This document shows, piece after piece, positions 34,517-42,228 of a stretch of 50,842 nt of DNA (position 1 is the stretch's first letter; every line of letters begins with the position of its first letter). Position numbers and translations under genes: made by a program. The notes beneath the pieces were generated by a model, which searched no databases, was not told the origin of the DNA, and worked only from the letters and a program-made list of their open reading frames with translations. The stretch lies in NCBI GenBank assembly GCA_944385665.1, contig CALWYB010000014.1, positions 1 through 50,842 on the forward strand, written 5' to 3'. The DNA is from an uncultured Oscillospiraceae bacterium (GTDB lineage Bacteria; Bacillota; Clostridia; Oscillospirales; Oscillospiraceae).

Positions 34517-35155
34517 ATGGACCAGCTCCACCACATGGAATTGAACCTGCCCCCGGACATCTGGCGGCCCTTCGCCCAGCAGCGGTGGGCCATCCGGTGC
34601 CCGGCGGGCTACCTCATTTATTTGCAGAACACGGCGGCCACCTGCTTCTACTATCTAAAGTCCGGCCAGGTAAAGAGCTTCATCCAGTCCCCCGACGGGG
34701 GCGAGCGGGTGCTGAACCTGTACCAGGCGGGCAGCCTGTTCGGGGAGGCCTCCTTCTTTGACGAGCTGCCCCGGGTGTCCTCCGCCGTAGCCATGACCCC
34801 CTGTGAGCTGGTTCCCATCGACCGGGACCTGCTGCGCCGGGAGTTTGCCGCCCACCCGGAGATGGCCCTGGCCATGATGAAGTATCTGGCCCGCACGGTG
34901 CGTCTCCTCTCCGACCAGGTGGACCAGATGGCCTTCCGCCCCGCCCGTTGGCGGGTGGCCCGGTTCCTCACCGTCAACGCCGACGGGAACGGTCGGGTGT
35001 CCTGCCCCCAGGAGGAGATCGCCGCCACCATCTCGGTGAGCCGGGTCACTGTCAGCCGCATCCTCAATCAGCTCTCCCGGGAGGGTCTCATTGTTCTGGG
35101 CTACCGGTCCGTGCAGATTCTGGACCGCCCCGGCCTGGAGGCGCTGTGCCGGTGA
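34517..35155 (+). CDS. Crp/Fnr-family transcriptional regulator
   Basis: The 212-residue protein has an N-terminal cyclic-nucleotide-binding-like barrel (residues about 20-120: YYLKSGQVKSF, GERVLNLYQAGSLFGEASFF) and a C-terminal winged helix (residues about 145-205; EEIAATISVSRVTVSRIL is the HTH). No N-terminal cysteine cluster for an Fe-S cluster and no intact cAMP-binding RxS pattern are evident, so the effector is unknown. It is divergent from leuC and shares a 110-base region with a palindromic site, so it probably controls leuCDB and itself. It has its own terminator at 35175-35211. Confidence 0.9.
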   Translation: MDQLHHMELNLPPDIWRPFAQQRWAIRCPAGYLIYLQNTAATCFYYLKSGQVKSFIQSPDGGERVLNLYQAGSLFGEASFFDELPRVSSAVAMTPCELVPIDRDLLRREFAAHPEMALAMMKYLARTVRLLSDQVDQMAFRPARWRVARFLTVNADGNGRVSCPQEEIAATISVSRVTVSRILNQLSREGLIVLGYRSVQILDRPGLEALCR

Positions 35156-35174
35156 CCCCTCCCCTGCCCTCTCT

Positions 35175-35211
35175 GCCCGTGTCTCCCCCGGTGGGAGGCA
35201 CGGGCTTTTTT
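35175..35211 (+). terminator. terminator of the Crp/Fnr regulator gene
   Basis: Stem GCCCGTGTCTCCC (35175-35187) with GGGAGGCACGGGC (35193-35205), followed by six T. Confidence 0.85.
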
Positions 35212-35238
35212 GTGTTTCAAAAAAGTTTCTCTCCCCTA

Positions 35239-35267
35239 TTGACAAAGATCCTTGTCAATGGTATCCT
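35239..35267 (+). promoter_or_regulatory. promoter of the XRE regulator operon
   Basis: TTGACA (35239-35244), a 17-base spacer and TATCCT (35262-35267). The -35 is inside operator 1. Confidence 0.7.
35240..35257. promoter_or_regulatory. XRE operator 1
   Basis: The near-palindrome TGACAAAGATCCTTGTCA overlaps the -35. It is the first of three similar sites upstream of the XRE gene. Confidence 0.75.
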
Positions 35268-35272
35268 GATTA

Positions 35273-35290
35273 TGACAAAGATAGTTGTCA
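35273..35290. promoter_or_regulatory. XRE operator 2
   Basis: TGACAAAGATAGTTGTCA lies just downstream of the -10, 33 bases (about three helical turns) from operator 1. Confidence 0.75.
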
Positions 35291-35293
35291 AAA

Positions 35294-35311
35294 CGACATA
35301 GATTCTTGTCA
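35294..35311. promoter_or_regulatory. XRE operator 3
   Basis: CGACATAGATTCTTGTCA is the most divergent copy, exactly 21 bases (two helical turns) from operator 2. Confidence 0.65.
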
Positions 35312-35329
35312 TGAAAGGAGCGTGTATTC

Positions 35330-35545
35330 ATGCCGCTTGGGAACCGACTGAAAGAGCTGCGGGCGGCGAAGGGGCTCAACCAGCAGGGGCTGGGGTCGCT
35401 GGTGGGTGCGTCCCGCCAGACCATCAGCCTCATTGAGCGGGGGGATTACAACCCCTCCATCACCCTGGCCCTGCGCATCGCAAAGGTATTTGGAACAACG
35501 GTAGACGAGGTATTTTATCTCACCGACGAGGAGGAAGAAACATGA
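35330..35545 (+). CDS. XRE-family helix-turn-helix regulator
   Basis: The 71-residue protein is a single Cro/CI-type HTH domain: RLKELRAAKGLNQQGLGSLV, then GASRQTISLIERGDYNPSI, then ALRIAKVFGTTVDEVFYL. It has no effector domain. Three near-palindromic operators overlap and follow its promoter, indicating autoregulation. Its stop overlaps the start of the DUF3169 gene by 4 bases. The layout is typical of small two-gene regulator/membrane protein modules in Firmicutes. Confidence 0.93.
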   Translation: MPLGNRLKELRAAKGLNQQGLGSLVGASRQTISLIERGDYNPSITLALRIAKVFGTTVDEVFYLTDEEEET

Positions 35546-36294
35546 AAAAGGAACGAAGCAGCAAAGGGATCTACGCCCGGTTTGCCATCATCATTCTGGT
35601 GTGCGCCGCCCTGGGGGGCGTGGCAGGCTTCTTTGCCGCCATGGCGGGAAAGAACCTGCTGGAGGCATCGGTCCATCTCAACGGGGCCCTGATTTCTCTG
35701 GGCCTGTGGTGGTTCGTCCCTGGGTATGTGCTGCTGGTGGTGAGCACCATCTACTACCTGCGGGGCAAGGCCCTGCTGCCCCGGGCAGAGGCGGACGACG
35801 ACGCCTTTGAGGAGGCCGACCGGCGGCTGTGCCTGGCCCTGATCCTCTCCGGGGCGGCCATGGTGTGGCTGTTCATCGCCCTGGGGATCGGCGGTCAGAA
35901 GATCACGGTTTCCATGGAGAGCGTGCTGCTGGTGGGATCGCTGGTGGTACAGCTGGTGTGGGTGGTGGCCCTCCAGGCCCTGACGGTCAAAGCCACCAAG
36001 GTCATCCACCCGGAGAAGAAAGGCAACGTGTTCGACAGCAAGTTCCAGAAGGACTGGTACCGCAGCTGCGACGAGGCGGAGCAGCAGCAGATCGGCCAGT
36101 GCAGCTACTTCTCCTTCCGGGTGATGGGCACCCTCTTCCCCATCGTCATGGTGGTGCTGTTCATTCTGGCCAACAACGGCATGGTCCAGCCGGGCTGGAT
36201 TCTGCTGGTGGGCGGGCTGTGGATGGTACAGCTGATGACCTACCAGTGCATGGCCTACATTCTGGACCACGGAAAGAAAAAACGCCGCGCTTAA
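35542..36294 (+). CDS. DUF3169-like membrane protein
   Basis: The 250-residue membrane protein has about six hydrophobic segments: residues 11-36, 47-68, 95-117, 124-146, 195-212 and 217-240. Between the fourth and fifth segments lies a cytosolic-looking loop with FQKDWYRSCDEAEQQQIGQC. It resembles DUF3169 proteins, which usually follow a small XRE regulator, as here. No function is known for the family. It is coupled to the XRE gene by a 4-base overlap and ends at a strong terminator. Confidence 0.8.
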   Translation: MKKERSSKGIYARFAIIILVCAALGGVAGFFAAMAGKNLLEASVHLNGALISLGLWWFVPGYVLLVVSTIYYLRGKALLPRAEADDDAFEEADRRLCLALILSGAAMVWLFIALGIGGQKITVSMESVLLVGSLVVQLVWVVALQALTVKATKVIHPEKKGNVFDSKFQKDWYRSCDEAEQQQIGQCSYFSFRVMGTLFPIVMVVLFILANNGMVQPGWILLVGGLWMVQLMTYQCMAYILDHGKKKRRA

Positions 36295-36298
36295 ACCC

Positions 36299-36341
36299 AA
36301 AAATGGGAGCCTGAGCAGATGCTCAGGCTCCCATTTTTATT
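36299..36341. terminator. bidirectional terminator between the DUF3169 and tetR genes
   Basis: A 16-bp perfect stem (36301-36316 with 36321-36336) with a 4-base loop, flanked by A and T runs. The genes are convergent; the tetR stop lies within its distal end. Confidence 0.9.
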
Positions 36342-36948
36342 GAATCAAAAAGTCCAGCGACCCCGGGGGATTCTCCGTTCCCTTCTCCAGCAGGGACACC
36401 AGGGCGGCGATGGTCCCCTCGATCTCCTCCTTGGTGGAGGGGACGATGGTGTTGTCCATCTTCACGGTGAGAATGATGAGCACCATCTCGGAGAGCTCAT
36501 CGGGCCGGTCAAAGCGGATCTCCCCCGCCTGGATGCCCTGGCGGATGATCTCGGAGAGCACCGGCTTGAGCTCGGTAATCAAGTGGTTCATGTAGGTTTG
36601 ATGGAGAAAGGCCTTCTCCTGCGCCCCTGCCCCCGCCCCGGCCTCCGACTTGGAGTACTCCGTGGAGGAGGAGCGGCAGGCCTTGAAGATCATGGCCATG
36701 CGGGTAAAGGGGGGAATGTCGGTGCGGGCGGACAGACTCTGGGCGGTTTTCAGGGGCGCCTCATAGCTGCGCTGGACCAGCGCCTCCACAATGGCGTCCT
36801 TGGAGGGAAAGTAGTAGTAGATGCTCCCCTTCCCGATGCCCGCGGCCTGGGCGATGTCGCTGACCGAAATGGTCTGCACGCTGCGCTCCAGCAGCAGCCG
36901 CTGGAGGGCGTCTAAAATCAAGTCGTATTTGTTTTGATCCTTGGCCAT
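36337..36948 (-). CDS. TetR-family transcriptional regulator of the acyl-transfer operon
   Basis: The 203-residue protein has an N-terminal TetR HTH (residues about 10-55: ILDALQRLLLERSVQTISVS, then DIAQAAGIGKGSIYYYFPSK). The C-terminal ligand domain is divergent. It is transcribed away from the SCP2 gene across a 203-base region that holds two TTCGACC-type palindromes. One covers the -35 of the divergent operon, so it is probably that operon's repressor. The ligand is unknown; an acyl or lipid product would make sense. Confidence 0.9.
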   Translation of the reverse strand: MAKDQNKYDLILDALQRLLLERSVQTISVSDIAQAAGIGKGSIYYYFPSKDAIVEALVQRSYEAPLKTAQSLSARTDIPPFTRMAMIFKACRSSSTEYSKSEAGAGAGAQEKAFLHQTYMNHLITELKPVLSEIIRQGIQAGEIRFDRPDELSEMVLIILTVKMDNTIVPSTKEEIEGTIAALVSLLEKGTENPPGSLDFLIQ

Positions 36949-36996
36949 GGCATAAAACCTTTCTTTTGGGAATCTTATCCTGTCTTTATTTTTTAC

Positions 36997-37002
36997 AGTA
37001 TA
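36997..37002 (-). promoter_or_regulatory. probable -10 of the tetR gene
   Basis: TATACT preceded by TGC (extended -10) on the minus strand, about 50 bases before tetR. The -35 is weak. It lies about 75 bases from the nearest TetR operator, so direct autorepression is not obvious. Confidence 0.5.
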
Positions 37003-37076
37003 GCACAGTTTTTCTTCCGTACAAATGAAAAAATTACCAAATCTTTCTTTTTGATTGTTAATTGGAAGAAAAATGT

Positions 37077-37093
37077 ATTGACCGGCGGTCGAA
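37077..37093. promoter_or_regulatory. TetR operator 1
   Basis: The near-palindrome ATTGACCGGCGGTCGAA (one mismatched pair) overlaps the -35 of the SCP2 operon promoter. Confidence 0.75.
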
Positions 37094-37106
37094 AACGTGC
37101 TAGGCT
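37078..37106 (+). promoter_or_regulatory. promoter of the SCP2-AMP ligase operon
   Basis: TTGACC (37078-37083), a 17-base spacer and TAGGCT (37101-37106) with extended TGC. The predicted start lies between the two operators. Confidence 0.7.
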
Positions 37107-37120
37107 ACCGGTAGAATTGG

Positions 37121-37137
37121 TTCGACCGTTGGTCGAA
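37121..37137. promoter_or_regulatory. TetR operator 2
   Basis: The perfect palindrome TTCGACC-GTT-GGTCGAA lies just downstream of the predicted transcript start and ends 4 bases before the AGGAGG of the SCP2 gene. Its centre is 44 bases from that of operator 1. Confidence 0.8.
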
Positions 37138-37151
37138 AAAAGGAGGATCTT

Positions 37152-37487
37152 ATGACATACGCAGACATGTTTTCCGAAGTAAAAGGGATGCTGGCGGGAG
37201 CCGATGTCAGTGATATCCAGGAGCATCTGGCCTATCAATTCAACATCATCGGGGAGGCCGAGGGCATCTTCTATGCCGAGGTCAAGGAGGGCAAGCTGTA
37301 CATCGAGCCCTACGAGTACTTTGACCGGGACGTAATGTTCACCTGCACCGCGGACACCCTGTTTAAACTGGCCCAGGGCAAGACCGACCCCGTGCTGGCC
37401 TTTACTGTGGGCAAGCTGAAGGTAGAGGGCAACATTGACAAGGCGCTGAAGCTGGGCGACCTGCTGGCCCGGAAGAGAAAGGTCTGA
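37152..37487 (+). CDS. SCP2-like sterol/lipid-binding protein
   Basis: The 111-residue protein resembles the SCP2 lipid-carrier fold: AYQFNIIGEAEGIFYAEV, then KEGKLYIEPYEYFDRDVMFT, then FKLAQGKTDPVLAFTVGKLK, with the characteristic gkl.veGn.d.al.l ending. SCP2 proteins hold a hydrophobic acyl chain or sterol. As the first gene after the TetR-controlled promoter it probably binds the substrate or product of the operon. The start has a strong AGGAGG. No signal peptide, so it is cytosolic. Confidence 0.88.
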   Translation: MTYADMFSEVKGMLAGADVSDIQEHLAYQFNIIGEAEGIFYAEVKEGKLYIEPYEYFDRDVMFTCTADTLFKLAQGKTDPVLAFTVGKLKVEGNIDKALKLGDLLARKRKV

Positions 37488-37498
37488 ACCATAGGGGC

Positions 37499-38431
37499 AT
37501 GTTGAAAAAAGCCGCCGCCCTGGCAGGTCTGGCGGCCGCGGCGGAGGGGCTGGGCACCGCCTACTTTTACCGCCGCACCATGATCCGCACCAACGCCAAG
37601 CCGGAGCGCAGCGCCAAGATGTCCGGCATCGACTGGAGCCAGTACTATCCCCTCATGAAGGCAAACCGGGAGTGGCTGCTCCAGCAGCCCCATGAGGAGG
37701 TTGGCATCCTCTCCCGGGACGGTCTGAAGCTCCACGGCACCTACTTCCCCGGTCCGGGCAACAAGGTGGTCATCTGCTTCCACGGCTACACCAGCAATGG
37801 GCTGCAGGAATACCCCACCCTGGCCCGGTGCTTTATGAGCCGGGGCTTTGGGGCACTCATTATAGACCAGCGCTCCCACGGTCAGAGCGAGGGCAAGTAC
37901 ATCGGCTTTGGCTGTATGGACCGGCTGGACGCCATGGAGTGGATCCGCTGGACCATCGACAAAGTGGGACAGGACGCCCAGATCATTCTCCACGGCGGCT
38001 CCATGGGCGGCGCCACCGTATGCATGGTCAGCGGCATGGATCTGCCCCCTCAGGTGAAGGGCATCATCTCCGACTCCGCCTTCACCTCCCCCAAGTACGT
38101 CTTTACCCATGTGCTCCACAGCATGTATCACCTGCCCGCCTTCCCTATGATCTCTCTGGCCGACCGGGTGAACAAGCGCCTGGCGGGCTACGGCCTGGAC
38201 GACTGCAACGCCGCCCGAGAGGTGCGTAAGGCCAAGGTGCCCATGCTGTTCATCCACGGCAGCAAGGACACCTTTGTCCCCCCCTGCATGTGCGACGAGC
38301 TGTATGAAAACTGTGCCGCCCCCAAGACCAAGTACATCGTGGAAGGGGCCGGTCACGTAGAGAGCTACTACAAGGACCCCAAGGCCTATGAGGCGGTCCT
38401 GGACAAATTTATTGGAGGGATTCTCAAATGA
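37499..38431 (+). CDS. membrane-anchored alpha/beta hydrolase
   Basis: The 310-residue protein has a short hydrophobic N-terminus (residues 4-22, possible anchor or uncleaved signal) and an alpha/beta hydrolase domain. The oxyanion loop is CFHGYTSNG, the nucleophile is Ser168 in HGGSMGGA, the acid is Asp257 in HGSKDTF, and the base is His286 in GAGHVES. The triad is complete. It resembles the DUF/BAAT-like acyl hydrolases of Firmicutes. In this operon it may release the acyl product or edit the carrier, which is inference. It starts 11 bases after the SCP2 gene and overlaps the condensation gene by 4 bases. Confidence 0.9.
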   Translation: MLKKAAALAGLAAAAEGLGTAYFYRRTMIRTNAKPERSAKMSGIDWSQYYPLMKANREWLLQQPHEEVGILSRDGLKLHGTYFPGPGNKVVICFHGYTSNGLQEYPTLARCFMSRGFGALIIDQRSHGQSEGKYIGFGCMDRLDAMEWIRWTIDKVGQDAQIILHGGSMGGATVCMVSGMDLPPQVKGIISDSAFTSPKYVFTHVLHSMYHLPAFPMISLADRVNKRLAGYGLDDCNAAREVRKAKVPMLFIHGSKDTFVPPCMCDELYENCAAPKTKYIVEGAGHVESYYKDPKAYEAVLDKFIGGILK

Positions 38432-39834
38432 TGCGCAAACATAAAGGTTATCCGGTCTATCCTCTGACCGTGGCCCAGAAGTTCCACCTGTTCTATCTCC
38501 CCTATTGCCCCAGCGCCGCGGTGCTCAACATCGGCACCCGTCTGACCATCCAGTCCGAGATCGACTGGGATCTGCTCAAGCAGTCCATCTACCAGGCCTA
38601 CGACCGCTGCGAGGGCATGCGGGTGCGCTTTGCCAAAGACAAGGAGGGCACCTACTACCAGTACGTGGTGGACAAGGAGGACCGGGACATCGAGTTTGTG
38701 GACTTCTCCCAGGGCACCCTGGAGGAGGCTGACCAGGTCATGCAGCAGTGGACCCGGGTCCCCTTCCCCATGGAGGACTCCCCCCTCACCCGCATCGTGA
38801 TGATCAGCCTGCCCGACGGCTTTAACGGCGTCTACTTCCTGGCCCACCACATGATCGTGGACGCCCAGTCCCTCATCTGCTTCCTGAAGGACATCATCGA
38901 GCTCTATTGCAGCCAGAAGTATGAGGGCGTACCCGCCCCCAAGGAGATGGCCTCCTACATCGAGCAGGTCCAGAAGGATCTGGCCTACGAGGCGGGCAGC
39001 AAGGCCCAGCTGCGGGATATGGAGTTCTTCCAGAAGGAGATCGAATCCTCCGAGCCTATCTACAACGGCATCCACGGCACCGACAAACTGGAGGCCGCCC
39101 GGCAGATGTTCCACAACCCGGAGCTGCGCACCGCCTTCAACGCCACCGATGACACCACCTCCGCCCTGGACATCTTCCACCTGGAGGGCGAGCCCACCCA
39201 GCGGCTGATGAAGTTCTGCGAGGACTACCACGTCTCCCTGGTGTGCCTGCTGCTCATGGGTATGCGTACTTACTTCCAGAAGATGAACGGCCACGACGAT
39301 GTGTCCATCAACAACGCCATCGCCCGCCGGGCCACCCTGAAGGAGAAGAAGTCCGGCGGTACCCGCATCCACTCCTTCCCCTTCCGCACCTGCTTTGGCC
39401 AGGACATGAAGTTCATCGACGCCATCTACGCCATCCGGGACAAGCAGAACGAGTATTTCCGCCACGCCAACTACGATCCCACCGCCTACTTTGCCTACCG
39501 CGCCAAGACCTATCCCCAGCCCCACGCCGGCCTCACCTATGAGCCCATCTCTCTCACCTACCAGCCCCTCACCCTGAAGGAGAAGGGCCTGGACCAGCTG
39601 GGTGATATCCGCTACACCACCAAGTGGTATCCCAACGGCATGACCCCCCAGGCCGTGTACCTGACCGTCATGCACCGCCCCGAGGACAACGGCCTGGACT
39701 TTAACTTCGAGCACCAGGTGAAGGCCTTCTCCCGGGAGGAGCTGGAGTACTTCTACTATTACCTGTGCAAGATCATGTTCAAGGGCATTGAAAATCCCGA
39801 TCTTACCATCGGCGAGATCATCAAATTAGTGTAA
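38428..39834 (+). CDS. stand-alone condensation-domain acyltransferase
   Basis: The 468-residue protein is a single condensation-superfamily domain (NRPS C domain, PapA/WES-type acyltransferases). The active-site HHxxxD is intact at residues 140-145 (AHHMIVDA; His141 likely the base). The N-terminal half has YPLTVAQKFHLFYLPYCPS and LKQSIYQAYDRCEGMRVRF. The C-terminal half has SINNAIARRATLKEK and MTPQAVYLTVMHRPED. It carries no carrier or adenylation domain; these are separate downstream genes. It should join a carrier-bound acyl group to an amine or alcohol. Donor and acceptor cannot be read from sequence. Confidence 0.88.
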   Translation: MMRKHKGYPVYPLTVAQKFHLFYLPYCPSAAVLNIGTRLTIQSEIDWDLLKQSIYQAYDRCEGMRVRFAKDKEGTYYQYVVDKEDRDIEFVDFSQGTLEEADQVMQQWTRVPFPMEDSPLTRIVMISLPDGFNGVYFLAHHMIVDAQSLICFLKDIIELYCSQKYEGVPAPKEMASYIEQVQKDLAYEAGSKAQLRDMEFFQKEIESSEPIYNGIHGTDKLEAARQMFHNPELRTAFNATDDTTSALDIFHLEGEPTQRLMKFCEDYHVSLVCLLLMGMRTYFQKMNGHDDVSINNAIARRATLKEKKSGGTRIHSFPFRTCFGQDMKFIDAIYAIRDKQNEYFRHANYDPTAYFAYRAKTYPQPHAGLTYEPISLTYQPLTLKEKGLDQLGDIRYTTKWYPNGMTPQAVYLTVMHRPEDNGLDFNFEHQVKAFSREELEYFYYYLCKIMFKGIENPDLTIGEIIKLV

Positions 39835-39849
39835 AAGAGGAATTATATT

Positions 39850-40083
39850 ATGTTTGAGAAATTGGTTGAGATCATCTGCAACTACGTGGAAGTGGAGCCC
39901 GAGAAGATTACCCCCGAATCCCGCTTTATGGAGGATCTGGGCTTTACCTCCTTTGATTTTATGAGCATGCTGGGCGAGGTGGAGGACACCTTCGACATTG
40001 AGGTGGACGAGGCCGAAGTGGTCAAGCTGCGCACCGTGGGCGAGGCAGTGGACTACATCCAGAAGCTGGCCGACGCCGACTGA
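39850..40083 (+). CDS. dedicated acyl/peptidyl carrier protein
   Basis: The 77-residue acidic four-helix carrier has the phosphopantetheine attachment site Ser34 in DLGFTSFDFM, a variant of the usual GxDSL. The rest (EKITPESRFMEDLG; DIEVDEAEVVKLRTVGEAVD) is typical of type II carriers. It is sandwiched between a condensation enzyme and an AMP ligase, so it probably carries the activated acid. It is not the housekeeping AcpP: the Asp before the attachment Ser is replaced by Thr. A 4'-phosphopantetheinyl transferase is not in the window. Confidence 0.92.
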   Translation: MFEKLVEIICNYVEVEPEKITPESRFMEDLGFTSFDFMSMLGEVEDTFDIEVDEAEVVKLRTVGEAVDYIQKLADAD

Positions 40084-40100
40084 GAACAGGAGTAACGACG

Positions 40101-41609
40101 ATGTTGACCAGTACCATCCGCGACATTCTGGTCCAGGCTCAGGAGCGCTTTGGTCCGGAAGTTGCCGTGCGCTATAAGATCGGCAAGCATGAGATCGCCG
40201 ACAAGACCTACAACCAGCTGCGCCAGGACAGCGAGTCTTTCTCCAACGCTCTGGCCGCCCTGGGCGAGCAGGGCAGCCACATCGCTGTCATCGGCCCCAC
40301 CTCCTACCCCTGGCTGGTGACCTACCTGGGCACCGTCAACAGCGGCAGCGTGGCCGTCCCTCTGGACGCCTCCCTCCCCGCCCCTGACGTGTGGGAGCTG
40401 CTGGACCGGGCCGACGTGACCACCTTGGTGGCCGACGCCGCCCGGAAGGACGTGGCCGAGGGGGCCAAGGAGCACTGCCCGAAGCTCAAGCATGTGGTGC
40501 TCATGCAGCAGGAGGAGGACAGCGAAAATGCTCTCTCCTTCCAGAAACTCCTGGAGGCCCACCCCGGCCCCTGTGAGTTCCAGCCCCAGCCCGACCAGCT
40601 GTGCACCATCATGTTCACCTCCGGCACCACCGGCAAGAGCAAAGGGGTCATGCTCACCCACCGCAATCTGGCCGAGAACGCCACCAGCATCAACATGAAC
40701 CTGCCCGAGCGGCTGGTGCTGCTCACCGTGCTGCCCATCCACCACGCCTACTGCCTGTGCCTGGACATCCTCAAGGGCATCACTCTGGGGGCAGTCATCT
40801 GCATCAACGACTCCCTGCTGCGGGTGATGAAGAACATCCAGCTCTTCAAGCCCGAGATGATCCTGATGGTCCCCCTGATGATCGAGACCATCGCCAAAAA
40901 GCTGGAGGAGAACACCATTTTGCCTCCCAAGCTGGTGAAGAACACCGTGTTCGGCAAGCAGCTGACCACCATTTGCAGCGGCGGCGCCTACCTGGACCCC
41001 TCCTACCTGGACCTCTTTGCGAAATACGGCATTACCATCCTCCCCGGTTACGGCATGACCGAGTGTTCCCCTGTCATCAGCACCACCCGGCCCTGGAAGC
41101 CCAACCCCAAGTCGGTGGGCCAGCTCATCGACAACTGCGAGGCCAAGACGGTGGACGGCGAGCTGTGGGTCCGGGGCAGCAGCGTGATGCAGGGGTATTA
41201 CAAGATGCCCGAGGAGACCGCCGCCACCCTGGAGGACGGCTGGCTGAAGACCGGCGATCTGGGCTATGTGGACGAGGAGGGCTTTGTCTACCTCACCGGC
41301 CGGAAAAAGAACCTGATCATCACCAAAAACGGCGAGAACGTCTCCCCGGAGGAGCTGGAAAACAAGCTCAGTCTGGAGCGCCTCATTCAGGAGGTGCTGG
41401 TGCGGGAGCACAACGGCGTCATCGAGGCGGAGATCTTCCCCGACTACGAGTACGCCAAGAAGAAGCACATCAAGGACGTGCAAACCGCTCTCCAGGAGAT
41501 CATCGACCAGTACAACCTCCAGGCGCCCCCCTATAAGAAGATTTATAACCTGATCGTCCGGGAGACTGAGTTTGAAAAGACCCCCTCCAAGAAGATCAAG
41601 CGCTTTTAA
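40101..41609 (+). CDS. AMP-dependent acyl ligase (acyl-ACP or acyl-CoA synthetase)
   Basis: The 502-residue ANL-superfamily enzyme shows A3 FTSGTTGKSKG (172-182), A4-like PIHHAYCL, A5 GYGMTECSPV, A7 LKTGDLGY, A8 GRKKNLIITKNGENVSPEE and the catalytic Lys in the C-terminal TPSKKIKRF. It most resembles long-chain fatty acid/acyl ligases rather than amino-acid-activating domains. It starts 17 bases after the carrier protein gene and ends before a strong terminator. It probably loads an acid onto that carrier; the acid itself is not predictable by eye. Confidence 0.92.
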   Translation: MLTSTIRDILVQAQERFGPEVAVRYKIGKHEIADKTYNQLRQDSESFSNALAALGEQGSHIAVIGPTSYPWLVTYLGTVNSGSVAVPLDASLPAPDVWELLDRADVTTLVADAARKDVAEGAKEHCPKLKHVVLMQQEEDSENALSFQKLLEAHPGPCEFQPQPDQLCTIMFTSGTTGKSKGVMLTHRNLAENATSINMNLPERLVLLTVLPIHHAYCLCLDILKGITLGAVICINDSLLRVMKNIQLFKPEMILMVPLMIETIAKKLEENTILPPKLVKNTVFGKQLTTICSGGAYLDPSYLDLFAKYGITILPGYGMTECSPVISTTRPWKPNPKSVGQLIDNCEAKTVDGELWVRGSSVMQGYYKMPEETAATLEDGWLKTGDLGYVDEEGFVYLTGRKKNLIITKNGENVSPEELENKLSLERLIQEVLVREHNGVIEAEIFPDYEYAKKKHIKDVQTALQEIIDQYNLQAPPYKKIYNLIVRETEFEKTPSKKIKRF

Positions 41610-41613
41610 ACAC

Positions 41614-41648
41614 AAAAATCTCCGGTTCTTTTGAACCGGAGATTTTTT
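41614..41648. terminator. bidirectional terminator between the acyl operon and the mocA-like gene
   Basis: Stem AAAAATCTCCGGTTC with GAACCGGAGATTTTT and a 4-base loop, flanked by A and T runs, lies between convergent genes. Confidence 0.9.
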
Positions 41649-41652
41649 CTGC

Positions 41653-42228
41653 CTATTGTAACTGTTCCGGGTAGTCCACGTCGTCCAGCTCCCGCTGAGA
41701 CCCGGCCTGGACAACCAGGCAGGGCTGTCCAGGGCGGCCCATCAGCTTCCGGCCCCCCCGGTCTCCCTCCAGGGCCAGTAAATCCGGGAGCAGCCGGGCG
41801 GAAAACAGGGTGGGTGTGCCCACCCGCTCCCCATAGGCGGCGGTGGCCGTCCAGGTGTCGGGCCCGGCGGCGTCCAGCAGGCGTGAAATAGTGTCCGGGG
41901 TAATCCAGGGCTGGTCAGCGGGAAGGAAGAGAAAGAAGTCTCCCTCCTCTACCCTGCCCAGAGCCTGGAGCCCGGCGCGGATGGAGTAGGACTGGCCCTT
42001 CTCGCTGTCCGGGCTGTCCACGGCCTGAGCGCCGAGAGCCTGGGCAGCTTCCCGAATTTCCGGGTAGCGGGAGACCACCGTCAGGGTACAGTCTCCCCGC
42101 GCCCGGCACACTTCATTCAGCGCGCTCAGTCCCCAGGCAAACAGAGGTTTTCCATGGAAGGAAACCAGCAGCTTGTTGCCCCCGAAGCGGTGGGAGGAAC
42201 CCGCCGCCAGCAGAATGAGGTGGTTCAT
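41653..42228 (-). CDS. MocA-like molybdenum cofactor nucleotidyltransferase
   Basis: The 191-residue protein belongs to the MobA-like NTP transferase family: LILLAAGSSHRFGGNKLL (nucleotide loop), LPADQPWITPDTISRLLDAA (metal-binding region) and GTPTLFS. In the selenium-dependent molybdenum hydroxylase setting, the MocA/YgfJ group makes the cytosine dinucleotide form of the cofactor. Its ATG overlaps the end of the Mo subunit gene by 4 bases, supporting a role in maturing that enzyme. ATG 42228 is chosen over an upstream start because it precedes the nucleotide loop directly. Confidence 0.85.
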   Translation of the reverse strand: MNHLILLAAGSSHRFGGNKLLVSFHGKPLFAWGLSALNEVCRARGDCTLTVVSRYPEIREAAQALGAQAVDSPDSEKGQSYSIRAGLQALGRVEEGDFFLFLPADQPWITPDTISRLLDAAGPDTWTATAAYGERVGTPTLFSARLLPDLLALEGDRGGRKLMGRPGQPCLVVQAGSQRELDDVDYPEQLQ

